From the NCBI GenBank assembly GCA_029062865.1, contig JAIDPG010000063.1, positions 1 through 43,994 of the forward strand: a stretch of 43,994 nt of DNA. Direction: 5' to 3'. A program made the translations under genes and the position numbers. Under the pieces are notes generated by a model. That model saw only the letters and a list, made by a program, of their open reading frames with translations. It searched no databases and was not told the DNA's origin. Each line of letters starts with the position of its first letter. Position 1 is the first letter of the stretch. This DNA is from Oscillospiraceae bacterium (lineage in GTDB: Bacteria; Bacillota; Clostridia; Oscillospirales; Ruminococcaceae). Of the stretch, positions 23,879 to 30,172 are shown one piece after another.

Positions 23879-23902
23879 AAAATAATCTCCTTATTTAAAT
23901 TT

Positions 23903-24045
23903 AAAATTTGAGAACCGCGCAGTCCGCGCTTCGCGCGAACTGCGCTAGCCGAGCAATGCTTTCTCGAATTTTACACTTCGCAGGGTGTGTTGCTGTGGGT
24001 CGGTGCGCGGCATAATGACTGCTCGCGGGGAGCGCTGATTTTAGT
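23903..24045. repeat. Compound palindrome, copy a (upstream of glyS)
   Basis: Outer arms 23903-23914 and 23961-23972 pair at 11 of 12 positions. Inside is GCGC-rich CCGCGC..GCGCGAA structure. The downstream tail TTACACTTCGCAGG is almost identical to that of copy c at 26451-26464. Confidence 0.6.
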
Positions 24046-24104
24046 TGTTACGCGCCTATGACATCTCACCCAAACGCTGCACGCATCGGTGTTTATTTTA
24101 AGTA

Positions 24105-24200
24105 GCGAAAAACCGGCTCACTTCGTTCGCCTAGCCGCCTGCGCTTTTTCGCCCCGCACTTCGCCAGTAGTGCTGATGTTGTCGGTACGCGCCCTTTGCC
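24105..24200. repeat. Compound palindrome, copy b
   Basis: Arms GCGAAAAA/TTTTTCGC (24105-24112, 24145-24152) enclose CGGCTCACTTCGTTCGCC. The same inner word occurs in reverse orientation at 34590-34607. The tail GCACTTCGCC...GTTGTCGGTACGCG parallels those of copies a and d. Confidence 0.6.
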
Positions 24201-24218
24201 GCTTCGCGGGGTATGCTG

Positions 24219-24704
24219 CTATGTGTCTCTCGCCTCCGCGGCGATCTCCGACAGCACCGCCGGGAGCTGTTGAGTTTCGGGAACGCCCGAGAAAACCGAG
24301 GCGGCTTCGTTAATGTACTGAGCGCGCTCGGCGGGAGTTCTCGCCGTCAAGACCGTTTTGATAGCACGCACGTATTTCAGCTCCAACTCCGCCGCCGAAA
24401 CAAGCGCCTTGTGCTTTTCTTTGAACCGCTCCGGCGGGTTCAGCTTTCGGAACCTCCCGAGAATTTCCTCGGCTTTTTCGCAAATCTCCGTTGCCTTTGT
24501 CTGTTCAAGCATTTTTTCCTGGCTGCTTGAAACGTCCGCCTGAACGGTTTCCATTTCCTCCAGAGCCGCGGCGTATTCCTTGAAATTATCGTACAGCGCG
24601 TCGGAATATTCCTTTTCGGAAAGCCGCTCCTTCGCGCAGCCCGTGAATATCAAAGCCAAGGGAATTATCACCGCGAGAAGCAATGCGATTGTACGCTTGT
24701 ACAT
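24219..24704 (-). CDS. Small lipoprotein, paralogue 1
   Basis: 161 residues. The signal MYKRTIALLLAVIIPLALIFTGC ends in a lipobox (TGC, C23), so it is membrane-tethered outside the cell. The mature part is helical and charged, with LNPPERFKEKHKALVSAAELELKYVRAI, a segment shared with the next two genes (EPPSKYADQHKKLIKSIDSERDFVKAA; VPPKSRKSFHKDILKSLDYEYEWNKAA). Function unknown. The signal-peptide DNA is nearly identical among the three paralogues, which implies recent duplication or gene conversion. Last of the lipoprotein run; 30 bp after paralogue 2. Confidence 0.8.
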   Translation of the reverse strand: MYKRTIALLLAVIIPLALIFTGCAKERLSEKEYSDALYDNFKEYAAALEEMETVQADVSSSQEKMLEQTKATEICEKAEEILGRFRKLNPPERFKEKHKALVSAAELELKYVRAIKTVLTARTPAERAQYINEAASVFSGVPETQQLPAVLSEIAAEARDT

Positions 24705-24734
24705 TATCCATCTCCCATTCTATAATGATCGTTG

Positions 24735-25226
24735 TCACCCAAGCTCCGCTTTCAGGTCTTTGATAAGCTGAAGGAAAATCGACGCGAACTGCTGATCCTG
24801 CGGGGCACTGTCGAACGCTTTAAGCTCGGCGTTCGCCGAGGTGATGTCGTTCAGGGTTTTCGCGGTGAGCAGCTTTTCCGCCGCCTTTACGAAATCCCGC
24901 TCGCTGTCTATCGACTTGATGAGCTTTTTGTGCTGATCGGCGTACTTTGACGGCGGCTCGAGATCCTTAAACTTCAGAAGCGCCTTGTCCGCTCTGCCGC
25001 AGATATCCTTCGCCTTTGCGCTGTTTGCCGACACCGCCTCGACACTCGTCGCCCCCGTGATTATCGGGGAGAGCTCCTTCATAGCCGAGCTGTACTCCTT
25101 GTAGGTGTTCAACAGCCCGTCGTAATACTCCTGCGGAGTAAGCTGCTCTTTCGAGCCGCAGCCCGTGAATATCAAAGCCGCGGGGATGATCACCGCGATA
25201 AGCAATGCGATAATACGTTTTGTCAT
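24735..25226 (-). CDS. Small lipoprotein, paralogue 2
   Basis: 163 residues with lipobox TGC at the end of MTKRIIALLIAVIIPAALIF (C23). The mature helical part has the family PPxxY/F-x3-HKxL signature at about 90-105. Paralogue of its neighbours on both sides, 11 bp after paralogue 3, so clearly one operon. AAAGGA precedes ATG. The family resembles no named enzyme; a periplasm-side four-helix fold is a guess. Confidence 0.8.
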   Translation of the reverse strand: MTKRIIALLIAVIIPAALIFTGCGSKEQLTPQEYYDGLLNTYKEYSSAMKELSPIITGATSVEAVSANSAKAKDICGRADKALLKFKDLEPPSKYADQHKKLIKSIDSERDFVKAAEKLLTAKTLNDITSANAELKAFDSAPQDQQFASIFLQLIKDLKAELG

Positions 25227-25237
25227 AGTTTTTCCTT

Positions 25238-25726
25238 TCAGCCGGATTTCTTCTCACTTGAGACGAAATCAAGATACAAACCGGGCAGTGATTTGCCCTC
25301 CGGGATAGAATTTACTATCCTGCTCAGCTCGCGCCCTATCTCGTCCGCCTCGGCGTTGTCCTTCGCGTCAATGAGCCTCAGCGCGGCCTTGTTCCACTCG
25401 TATTCGTAGTCGAGCGACTTCAGAATATCCTTGTGAAAGCTCTTGCGGCTTTTCGGCGGAACAAGCTGCTTTATCTCGTCAAGAGCGTTCTCGCGGTCGG
25501 TTATCGTTTTACGGCACTCCTCCTTCTGAGCGTCGGTATACGGCGCGGTTTCGGGCGCACACATCGCCCAAGCTGTTGAGGCTTTAACGAACGCCTTGCA
25601 GCTCGCCTTAAAGCGTTCGGAGTACTCCGCTTCGGTAAGCGGAGCGGGGCTTGCTTTCCCGCACGCCGTAAACAACAGCGTTATCGGAATTATCACCGCG
25701 ACAAGCAATGCAATAATACGTTTCAT
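25238..25726 (-). CDS. Small lipoprotein, paralogue 3
   Basis: 162 residues. The start is ATG 25726 (MKRIIALLVAVIIP), with TTGGAGG ahead; an earlier in-frame ATG lacks a ribosome site and would bury the signal. Lipobox FTAC with C22. The mature part has LVPPKSRKSFHKDILKSL and acidic helices. It shares both signal-peptide DNA and overall design with paralogues 1 and 2. Cysteines inside the mature part (AMCAPE, EECRKT) are absent from the others. Confidence 0.8.
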   Translation of the reverse strand: MKRIIALLVAVIIPITLLFTACGKASPAPLTEAEYSERFKASCKAFVKASTAWAMCAPETAPYTDAQKEECRKTITDRENALDEIKQLVPPKSRKSFHKDILKSLDYEYEWNKAALRLIDAKDNAEADEIGRELSRIVNSIPEGKSLPGLYLDFVSSEKKSG

Positions 25727-25748
25727 AATACTGCCTCCAAACGCGCAC

Positions 25749-25784
25749 AACAATTATCAATTGTCCATTGTAAATTGTACATTG
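25749..25784. repeat. AATTG-rich degenerate repeat overlapping a gene end
   Basis: On the minus strand the words ACAATGTACAATTTACAATGGACAA... run through the last codons of the gene at 25757-26323 and past its stop. A related word string (ACAATTGACAATGTACAATG) stands just after the glgP stop at 32570. Such words recur between genes in many bacterial genomes. Confidence 0.6.
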
Positions 25785-26323
25785 TTTACCGTCAGCCAGA
25801 GGAACCTCCTCCGCGAATTAAGCCTGTTAAGCTCCTTCATAAAGTTCGCCTCGGCATAAGCGAATCCGTCGCTGGCGACCAGCCGCTCGGCGCGTATTCC
25901 CATTTGCTCGGCGGCGCTCATAAACTCACTTTCGATCATCACTCCCCCGAACATTGCCTCAAACGAATCCGCGAAGCTCCGCATTTCGGGAATTCCCGCG
26001 CGGACGGCGGCGAGCTCGTCCTTGAGACTTCTCGGCACGCGAACCTTTTCAAAATAATCGCACGCCCCGCGGAGCTTGTTTGCCGCCTCGGCTGCCCGCG
26101 GCTTGTTGTTCCGCGCATATGAAAGCATCTCGGGAGCGCCGCCGCGGTTTGCCGCGTCAACAAGCTCGCTCATCATCGTGTTCATTTCGGAAATCCCTGC
26201 CGCAAGCCGCGAGTGCGTCTCACGAGCCTTCTTCATATGCCCTTCGTGGAGAAGAAACATCGTGAGCCCGAGGGCTATGGAAACGAGAGTTGAGATAATC
26301 GAATTCCGCGTTTTTTTGCTCAT
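25757..26323 (-). CDS. Membrane-anchored helical protein related to the lipoprotein family
   Basis: 188 residues. One N-terminal hydrophobic segment (about 8-27, IISTLVSIALGLTMFLL) without a lipobox cysteine. The rest is helical, with KVRVPRSLKDELAAVRAGIPEMRSFADSF at the place where the neighbouring lipoproteins have PPxxx-HK, so it looks like a divergent fourth member. The C-terminus TVNNVQFTMDN is read from an AATTG-type repeat, so those residues are probably a recent addition. AAGGAG lies before the ATG. A compound palindrome fills the space to the upstream gene. Confidence 0.7.
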   Translation of the reverse strand: MSKKTRNSIISTLVSIALGLTMFLLHEGHMKKARETHSRLAAGISEMNTMMSELVDAANRGGAPEMLSYARNNKPRAAEAANKLRGACDYFEKVRVPRSLKDELAAVRAGIPEMRSFADSFEAMFGGVMIESEFMSAAEQMGIRAERLVASDGFAYAEANFMKELNRLNSRRRFLWLTVNNVQFTMDN

Positions 26324-26342
26324 AATATCTCCTTATTTAAAA

Positions 26343-26472
26343 AAATTTCAAAAATTCGCTCACCGCTGCTCCGCTCACTTCGTTCGCTCTGCAGCGCTGA
26401 GGGAACCGGTCAAGATTTTGCTTCGCAAAATCTTGACACTTTTTGAAATTTACACTTCGCAGGGAGCGCTGA
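26343..26472. repeat. Compound palindrome, copy c
   Basis: Perfect 12-bp outer arms AAATTTCAAAAA (26343-26354) and TTTTTGAAATTT (26440-26451). Inside lie GCTCACTTCGTTCGCTC and a perfect 13-bp hairpin GTCAAGATTTTGC-TTC-GCAAAATCTTGAC (26409-26437). The tail TACACTTCGCAGGGAGCGCTGATTTA ends at the stop codon of the upstream gene. Confidence 0.7.
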
Positions 26473-26473
26473 T

Positions 26474-27628
26474 TTATCTCTCGTCCGCTTCGCCTCTGAG
26501 CTTCGGATAAGTGCCGATAATGACGTTCTCGTCCGTCAAGCCGTCAATTTTAGAGCTCCAGTTGTAATAGCCCGACTTGAAATTCTCTTCGCTCGGCGAA
26601 ACGCCGTTATATGTCGGGTCGTCGAGAACACACCAGACATAAACCGTGTAGCCCGACTTGTCGATTATCACGCCTGCCGTGAATGTGCGCCCGCTGTAAT
26701 CCTCCTCCAAGCGCTCCGCGAGGCTCTCCAATTTACCGGTACCGCCCCAGTCGTTTGCGCCCGAAAGGTCGATGACAACTGCCTTGTCGTTGTTCATAAC
26801 AATTCTCAATTCACAAGCGGTCTTTTCGTCGCCGCCCATGGCGACATCGTCGGCTATCCAGCTGTTCACCGACGTGATAAGCTCCTTGGCGGTGATATCC
26901 GCGCTTGTTACCTTTGATTTTGTTACCTGACCGCCAAACAATATATCCCCGATAACATCTCCGTCAGCCGAAGGCTTGCTGCCGACCGCCGACGCGCTGC
27001 CGGACGACTTTGAGTAAAACAGCCGCGGGAAGGTTCCCATTATAACGCCGTCGCGCGTCATTCCGACCCTGTCCTCGGCTTTCCACTCATACTCGCCCGC
27101 CGTAAAGTTCTCAAGCGAAGGCGCGTCGCCGTTAAAGTCAGCGTCGTCTTGCACACACCACGAATATACGGCATAGCCGGATTCATCGATAAATACCGCG
27201 GCGATGAAAGTGCGCCCGCTGTAATCAGCCTCGAAGCGTTCTTTAAGACTTTCGGGGCAGCCTTTTCTCTTTTCCCAGTCGTTCTTCCCGGAAAGGTCGG
27301 TAACAGCCGCATTGCCATTATCCATAACGATACTCAACTCGCAAGCGGTCTTTTCATCGCCGCCCGCGGCAACATTGTCCGCAATCCAAGTATTCACGGT
27401 CGTGATAAGCTCCTTTGCAAAGCTGTCCGCGCTTGTGACCTTCGACTTAAATATCGCGTCGTTATATTCATCCGCCACGCTTGTAATCTTGTCTACCGGA
27501 TTTATGCCGCCGGACGGCTTGCTTGCCTCCTGCGGAAGCAGTATCGGGTCGTCGTTCCCGCAAGCCGCAAGCGTTGAAACTGCCATTATAACCGCGACTG
27601 CCGCCGCGAGCTTTTTTAAAATACTCAT
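26474..27628 (-). CDS. Lipoprotein with two pilin-like repeat domains
   Basis: 384 residues. Signal with lipobox LAAC (C23). Two copies of one domain follow: residues 61-205 and 237-377. Each starts KSKVTSADxxAKELITxVNxWIADxVAxGGDEKTACEL and later has NDW, YSGRTF, IDxSGYxVYxWCVxDD and NGxxPSxENF. A third copy is the whole of the next upstream gene. The helix start (KSK..SAD..AKE) resembles the region after the hydrophobic N-terminal helix of type IV pilin-like proteins in Ruminococcaceae, so the repeats may be exported pilin heads fixed to the membrane; this is inference. Start ATG 27628 has AAGGAGGG ahead. Confidence 0.75.
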   Translation of the reverse strand: MSILKKLAAAVAVIMAVSTLAACGNDDPILLPQEASKPSGGINPVDKITSVADEYNDAIFKSKVTSADSFAKELITTVNTWIADNVAAGGDEKTACELSIVMDNGNAAVTDLSGKNDWEKRKGCPESLKERFEADYSGRTFIAAVFIDESGYAVYSWCVQDDADFNGDAPSLENFTAGEYEWKAEDRVGMTRDGVIMGTFPRLFYSKSSGSASAVGSKPSADGDVIGDILFGGQVTKSKVTSADITAKELITSVNSWIADDVAMGGDEKTACELRIVMNNDKAVVIDLSGANDWGGTGKLESLAERLEEDYSGRTFTAGVIIDKSGYTVYVWCVLDDPTYNGVSPSEENFKSGYYNWSSKIDGLTDENVIIGTYPKLRGEADER

Positions 27629-27639
27629 AGCAAATATAT

Positions 27640-27722
27640 CCCTCCTTGCCGCAATTTTGTCAAGCAAATTTTACACGCTGCGGGGGCATTGTTCTGACCG
27701 GAACACTTCTATGCCGCGCGGC
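27640..27722. other. Short spacer with partial copy of the palindrome tail
   Basis: Holds the ribosome site of the downstream gene and TTTTACACGCTGCGGGGGCATTG-like bases near 27669-27692, which resemble the TTTTACACTTCGCAGGG tail of the compound palindromes. No paired outer arms are visible here. Confidence 0.4.
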
Positions 27723-28265
27723 TTATGACTCCTTATAGAACAGATGAGGATAGGTTCCGACAAAAGCACCGTCGCGCGTTATTCCGACCTTATCCTCCGA
27801 AATCCACTCATATTCGCCCGCCTTAAAGTCCGCAAGCGAGGGCGCGTCGCCGTTATAGCCTGCGTCGTTTTGCACACACCACGAATAAACCGCGTAGCCG
27901 GACTCGTCAACAAACACCGCCGCCGTGAATGTGCTCCTGCTGAAATCCCACTCAAAGCGCTCCTTAAGGCTTTCAACAGCCAGCCACCCGTCCCGCGCGT
28001 CCCGCGCGTCCCATTCGTTCTTGCCGGTGCTGTCGGTGACGGTCGCCTTGCCGTTATCCATAACTATCCTGAGCTCGCAGGGCACTCTGTCCTTGCCGCC
28101 CGCCGCAACGTCATCCCAAATCCAGGTGTTGACGGTTTGGATCACTTCCTTAGCGCTTACGTCCGCGCTTACGACCTTCGACTTCTCGACCTGCCTGTGA
28201 AGCGTCGGCACTAAAATTGCCGCCGCAAGCGCAGCTGCCACCGCGATTTTCTCAAAAATTCCCAT
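27723..28265 (-). CDS. Single-domain pilin-like protein
   Basis: 180 residues. A hydrophobic helix at the N-terminus (IFEKIAVAAALAAAILVPTL, residues 3-22) runs straight into HRQVEKSKVVSADVSAKEVIQTVNTWI, the arrangement of a type IV pilin or pseudopilin stalk. No prepilin peptidase glycine-F/E motif stands before it, so processing is doubtful. The head equals the repeats of the downstream lipoprotein (DESGYAVYSWCVQ; NGDAPSLADF). A 9-bp tandem duplication gives the local ARDARD. GGAAAGGG precedes the ATG. The head DNA is close enough to that of the lipoprotein's first repeat to indicate recent common origin. Confidence 0.75.
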   Translation of the reverse strand: MGIFEKIAVAAALAAAILVPTLHRQVEKSKVVSADVSAKEVIQTVNTWIWDDVAAGGKDRVPCELRIVMDNGKATVTDSTGKNEWDARDARDGWLAVESLKERFEWDFSRSTFTAAVFVDESGYAVYSWCVQNDAGYNGDAPSLADFKAGEYEWISEDKVGITRDGAFVGTYPHLFYKES

Positions 28266-28294
28266 AATTAAAGCCCTTTCCGGATTTAAAAGTC

Positions 28295-28420
28295 GCGAAA
28301 AACCGTGCGAACTTCGTTCGCACTAGCAGAGCGAGCTCGCCTCCGCTTCGCTACGGCAAGCTCACTCTCTTTTTTCGCTCCACACTTCGCTTGATATATT
28401 GCTGTAAGTCGGCGCACTGC
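28295..28420. repeat. Compound palindrome, copy d
   Basis: Outer arms GCGAAAAA (28295-28302) and TTTTTCGC (28371-28378). Inside, GTGCGAA (28305-28311) pairs with TTCGCAC (28317-28323) around CTTCG. The tail CACACTTCGCTTGATATATTGCTGTAAGTCGGCGCA (written here in parts) runs to the next gene's stop, like copy a. Confidence 0.65.
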
Positions 28421-28678
28421 TTAAAGCCCTTTAACAAGCCTTTCTCTGATAACTTTGGCTCTCACCTCAAACTCGTCGAGCACGCTCATATCCGTTTCGG
28501 ACGTGCTTTTAAGGTAGATATCCATTGTCTCGTCCTTGATTTTCATAATCTCATCGGGCAGGGGTCTGCCGCTGCCGATATAACGCACCGTGATTATCTC
28601 CAGAATTTCCGTTACCACCGCCCGTATCGAGGCTTGTTTCTGCTCCGTTTCCGTTACCGTTACCGTAATTTTCTTCAT
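28421..28678 (-). CDS. Small protein downstream of ilvE
   Basis: 85 residues, starting KKITVTVTETEQKQASIRAVV and charged throughout. It begins 3 bp after the ilvE stop, so it is co-transcribed. I do not recognise it. A weak AGGG stands about 9 nt before the ATG. Coding is supported by its place, reading-frame length and amino-acid mix, not by similarity. Confidence 0.5.
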   Translation of the reverse strand: MKKITVTVTETEQKQASIRAVVTEILEIITVRYIGSGRPLPDEIMKIKDETMDIYLKSTSETDMSVLDEFEVRAKVIRERLVKGL

Positions 28679-28681
28679 ATC

Positions 28682-29746
28682 TTATACCCTGACAATCCAA
28701 TTCATTTCGTCGGGCAGCTTGCCGTACTGAATTCCCGTCATCGTGTCGTAGAGCTTCTGCGAGATCTCGCCGATCTTGTTGTCGTTTATCGTCATAACCT
28801 TGTCGCCCCATTTGAGATGACCGACGGGAGAAATAACCGCCGCCGTGCCCGTACCGAACACCTCGTCAAGCTTGCCGTTGTCATAAGCCTCGGCTACCTC
28901 TTGGATCGTAATTCTCCGCTCGGTGACTTTCATTCCCCACTTTTTGCAAAGCTCGATCGAGCTCTTTCTCGTGATTCCGGGGAGCACCGAACCTGTCAGC
29001 TGCGGCGTGATGACCTCGCCGTCGATTACGAAGAAAATGTTCATCGAGCCGACCTCTTCAATATACTTCTGCTCCACGCCGTCAAGCCACAGCACCTGCT
29101 CGTAGTCCTGGTTGTGAGCCTCGTCCTGCCCTTTGAGCGAGATAGCGTAGTTCGCCGCGGTCTTGGCAAAGCCCGTGCCGCCGCGCACCGCTCTTACGTA
29201 CTTCTCCTCAACGTAGATCTTCACGGGATTGAGCCCGGTCGAGTAATACGCGCCGGACGGCGACAGAATAATCATAAACAGATAGTGATCCGCGGGGCGA
29301 ACGCCTACATACGGGTCTGTCGCGAAGATAAACGGGCGAATGTACAGCGAAGCGCCGTCGGTGTGAGGAACCCAGTCCTTTTCCATATCAACGAGCTTCT
29401 TCAACGCTTCAAGGACAAACGCCTCGTCGATAGGCGGAATAACCATACGTTCAGCCGAGACGTTCATGCGCTTGAAGTTCTCGTCGGGGCGGAACATCTG
29501 GATAGAGCCGTCCGCGGTGCGGTAAGCCTTAAGTCCCTCGAAAATCTCCTGCCCGTAGTGCAGGCACATTGCCGCGGGAGAAAGCGAGATCTCGCCGTAG
29601 GGCACAATGCGCGCGTCGTGCCAGCCCTCGCCGGTGTCGTAGTTCATCACGAACATATGATCCGTAAAAATATGCCCGAACCCGAGCTTGGTTTCGTCGG
29701 CGGGCTTAGCCTTGGGCGCTGCCGTTTTTTCAATTCTGATCTCCAT
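28682..29746 (-). CDS. ilvE: Branched-chain amino acid aminotransferase
   Basis: 354 residues, fold-type IV PLP enzyme, BCAT type II length. It makes valine, leucine and isoleucine from their keto acids with glutamate. The pyridoxal lysine is K195 in GTGFAKTAANYAISLKGQ. Other marks are LHYGQEIFEGLKAYR (62-76) and the phosphate-binding EEVGSMNIFFV. AAGGAAGG before the ATG and a strong promoter 55 bp upstream fix the start. A perfect GAGAGCG-A-CGCTCTC stem (29770-29784) lies in the short leader. The small protein at 28421 follows directly. Confidence 0.96.
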   Translation of the reverse strand: MEIRIEKTAAPKAKPADETKLGFGHIFTDHMFVMNYDTGEGWHDARIVPYGEISLSPAAMCLHYGQEIFEGLKAYRTADGSIQMFRPDENFKRMNVSAERMVIPPIDEAFVLEALKKLVDMEKDWVPHTDGASLYIRPFIFATDPYVGVRPADHYLFMIILSPSGAYYSTGLNPVKIYVEEKYVRAVRGGTGFAKTAANYAISLKGQDEAHNQDYEQVLWLDGVEQKYIEEVGSMNIFFVIDGEVITPQLTGSVLPGITRKSSIELCKKWGMKVTERRITIQEVAEAYDNGKLDEVFGTGTAAVISPVGHLKWGDKVMTINDNKIGEISQKLYDTMTGIQYGKLPDEMNWIVRV

Positions 29747-29807
29747 TGTAAATTACCTTCCTTTTTCTCGGAGAGCGACGCTCTCTTATATTTATTTATA
29801 CAGATTT

Positions 29808-29836
29808 ATTGTACCACTTTTTCTGACGGTTGTCAA
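29808..29836 (-). promoter_or_regulatory. ilvE promoter
   Basis: On the minus strand TTGACA (29836-29831) and TACAAT (29813-29808) are 17 bp apart, giving a leader of about 55 nt. Confidence 0.75.
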
Positions 29837-29996
29837 CCATTATTTGTACCATTATTTTGTACAATATATGCGAAAGTACAATAGACGATTTCGATGCGCG
29901 CTTCGTTCGATTTTGATTCTCTCTGCCGTCGGCGGGGGATTTGCTTGAATTTTTTTAGCAAACAGTCGCTTGAGAACCGTATGAAAGGAAATAAAC

Positions 29997-30028
29997 CCTC
30001 CGTTGTCCGAGACAAGTGAGGATTTTTT
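29997..30028 (+). terminator. Orphan terminator-like hairpin
   Basis: CCTC-CG-TTGTC pairs with GACAA-GT-GAGG (two central mismatches) around CGA, then AT followed by TTTTTT. There is no plus-strand gene upstream, so it may end a small RNA or a leader peptide region. Confidence 0.5.
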
Positions 30029-30091
30029 GTATATTTTGCTGAAATTTGTAGGTTGAATTTGTCTCTAATTTACGTTTTTGCGAAATTTGGG

Positions 30092-30120
30092 TTGAAATTC
30101 GGTCGAAAATGGTGTATAAT
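30092..30120 (+). promoter_or_regulatory. glgP promoter
   Basis: TTGAAA (30092-30097) and TATAAT (30115-30120) are 17 bp apart. The leader is about 45 nt with AAAGGGG before the ATG. It is downstream of the orphan terminator. Confidence 0.8.
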
Positions 30121-30172
30121 AATGATGTATTATTGTATACAATCACCTACGGGAACTGAAAGGGGTATTTAA

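Larger units (their letters stand above)
23879..24218. other. Non-coding region upstream of glyS with two compound palindromes
   Basis: Contains element a (arms AAAATTTGAGAA 23903-23914 and TTCTCGAATTTT 23961-23972, with a CGCGC hairpin inside) and element b (arms GCGAAAAA 24105-24112 and TTTTTCGC 24145-24152, inner CGGCT/AGCCG). Each is followed by a similar tail, CACTTCGC then TTG(C)TGTGGTCGGTGCG-like words. The last 10 bases before glyS carry the ribosome site. No T-box and no gene seen. Confidence 0.6.
29747..30172. other. Divergent intergenic region ilvE/glgP
   Basis: Holds the two promoters and, between them, a terminator-like hairpin on the plus strand with no gene before it (29997-30028). 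A 12-codon frame (29981-30019) overlaps that hairpin but has no clear ribosome site. Nothing else is apparent. Confidence 0.6.

Noticed and set aside
23879..24218. T-box leader for glyS
   Set aside because: The region is long enough, but I cannot find the conserved TGGNACCGCG antiterminator word on the minus strand; the structure is explained by two interspersed palindromes.
23903..28420. CRISPR array because of several repeats in a row
   Set aside because: The copies are hundreds to thousands of bases apart, differ in arm sequence, and have genes between them.
28391..29884. Plus-strand gene of 497 codons opposite ilvE
   Set aside because: It is antisense to a clear branched-chain aminotransferase, and its product is histidine/arginine-rich without any domain.
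29981..30019. Amino-acid attenuation leader peptide for glgP
   Set aside because: The 12 codons have no run of a single regulatory amino acid, and the glgP promoter lies downstream of it, so it cannot be part of that transcript.
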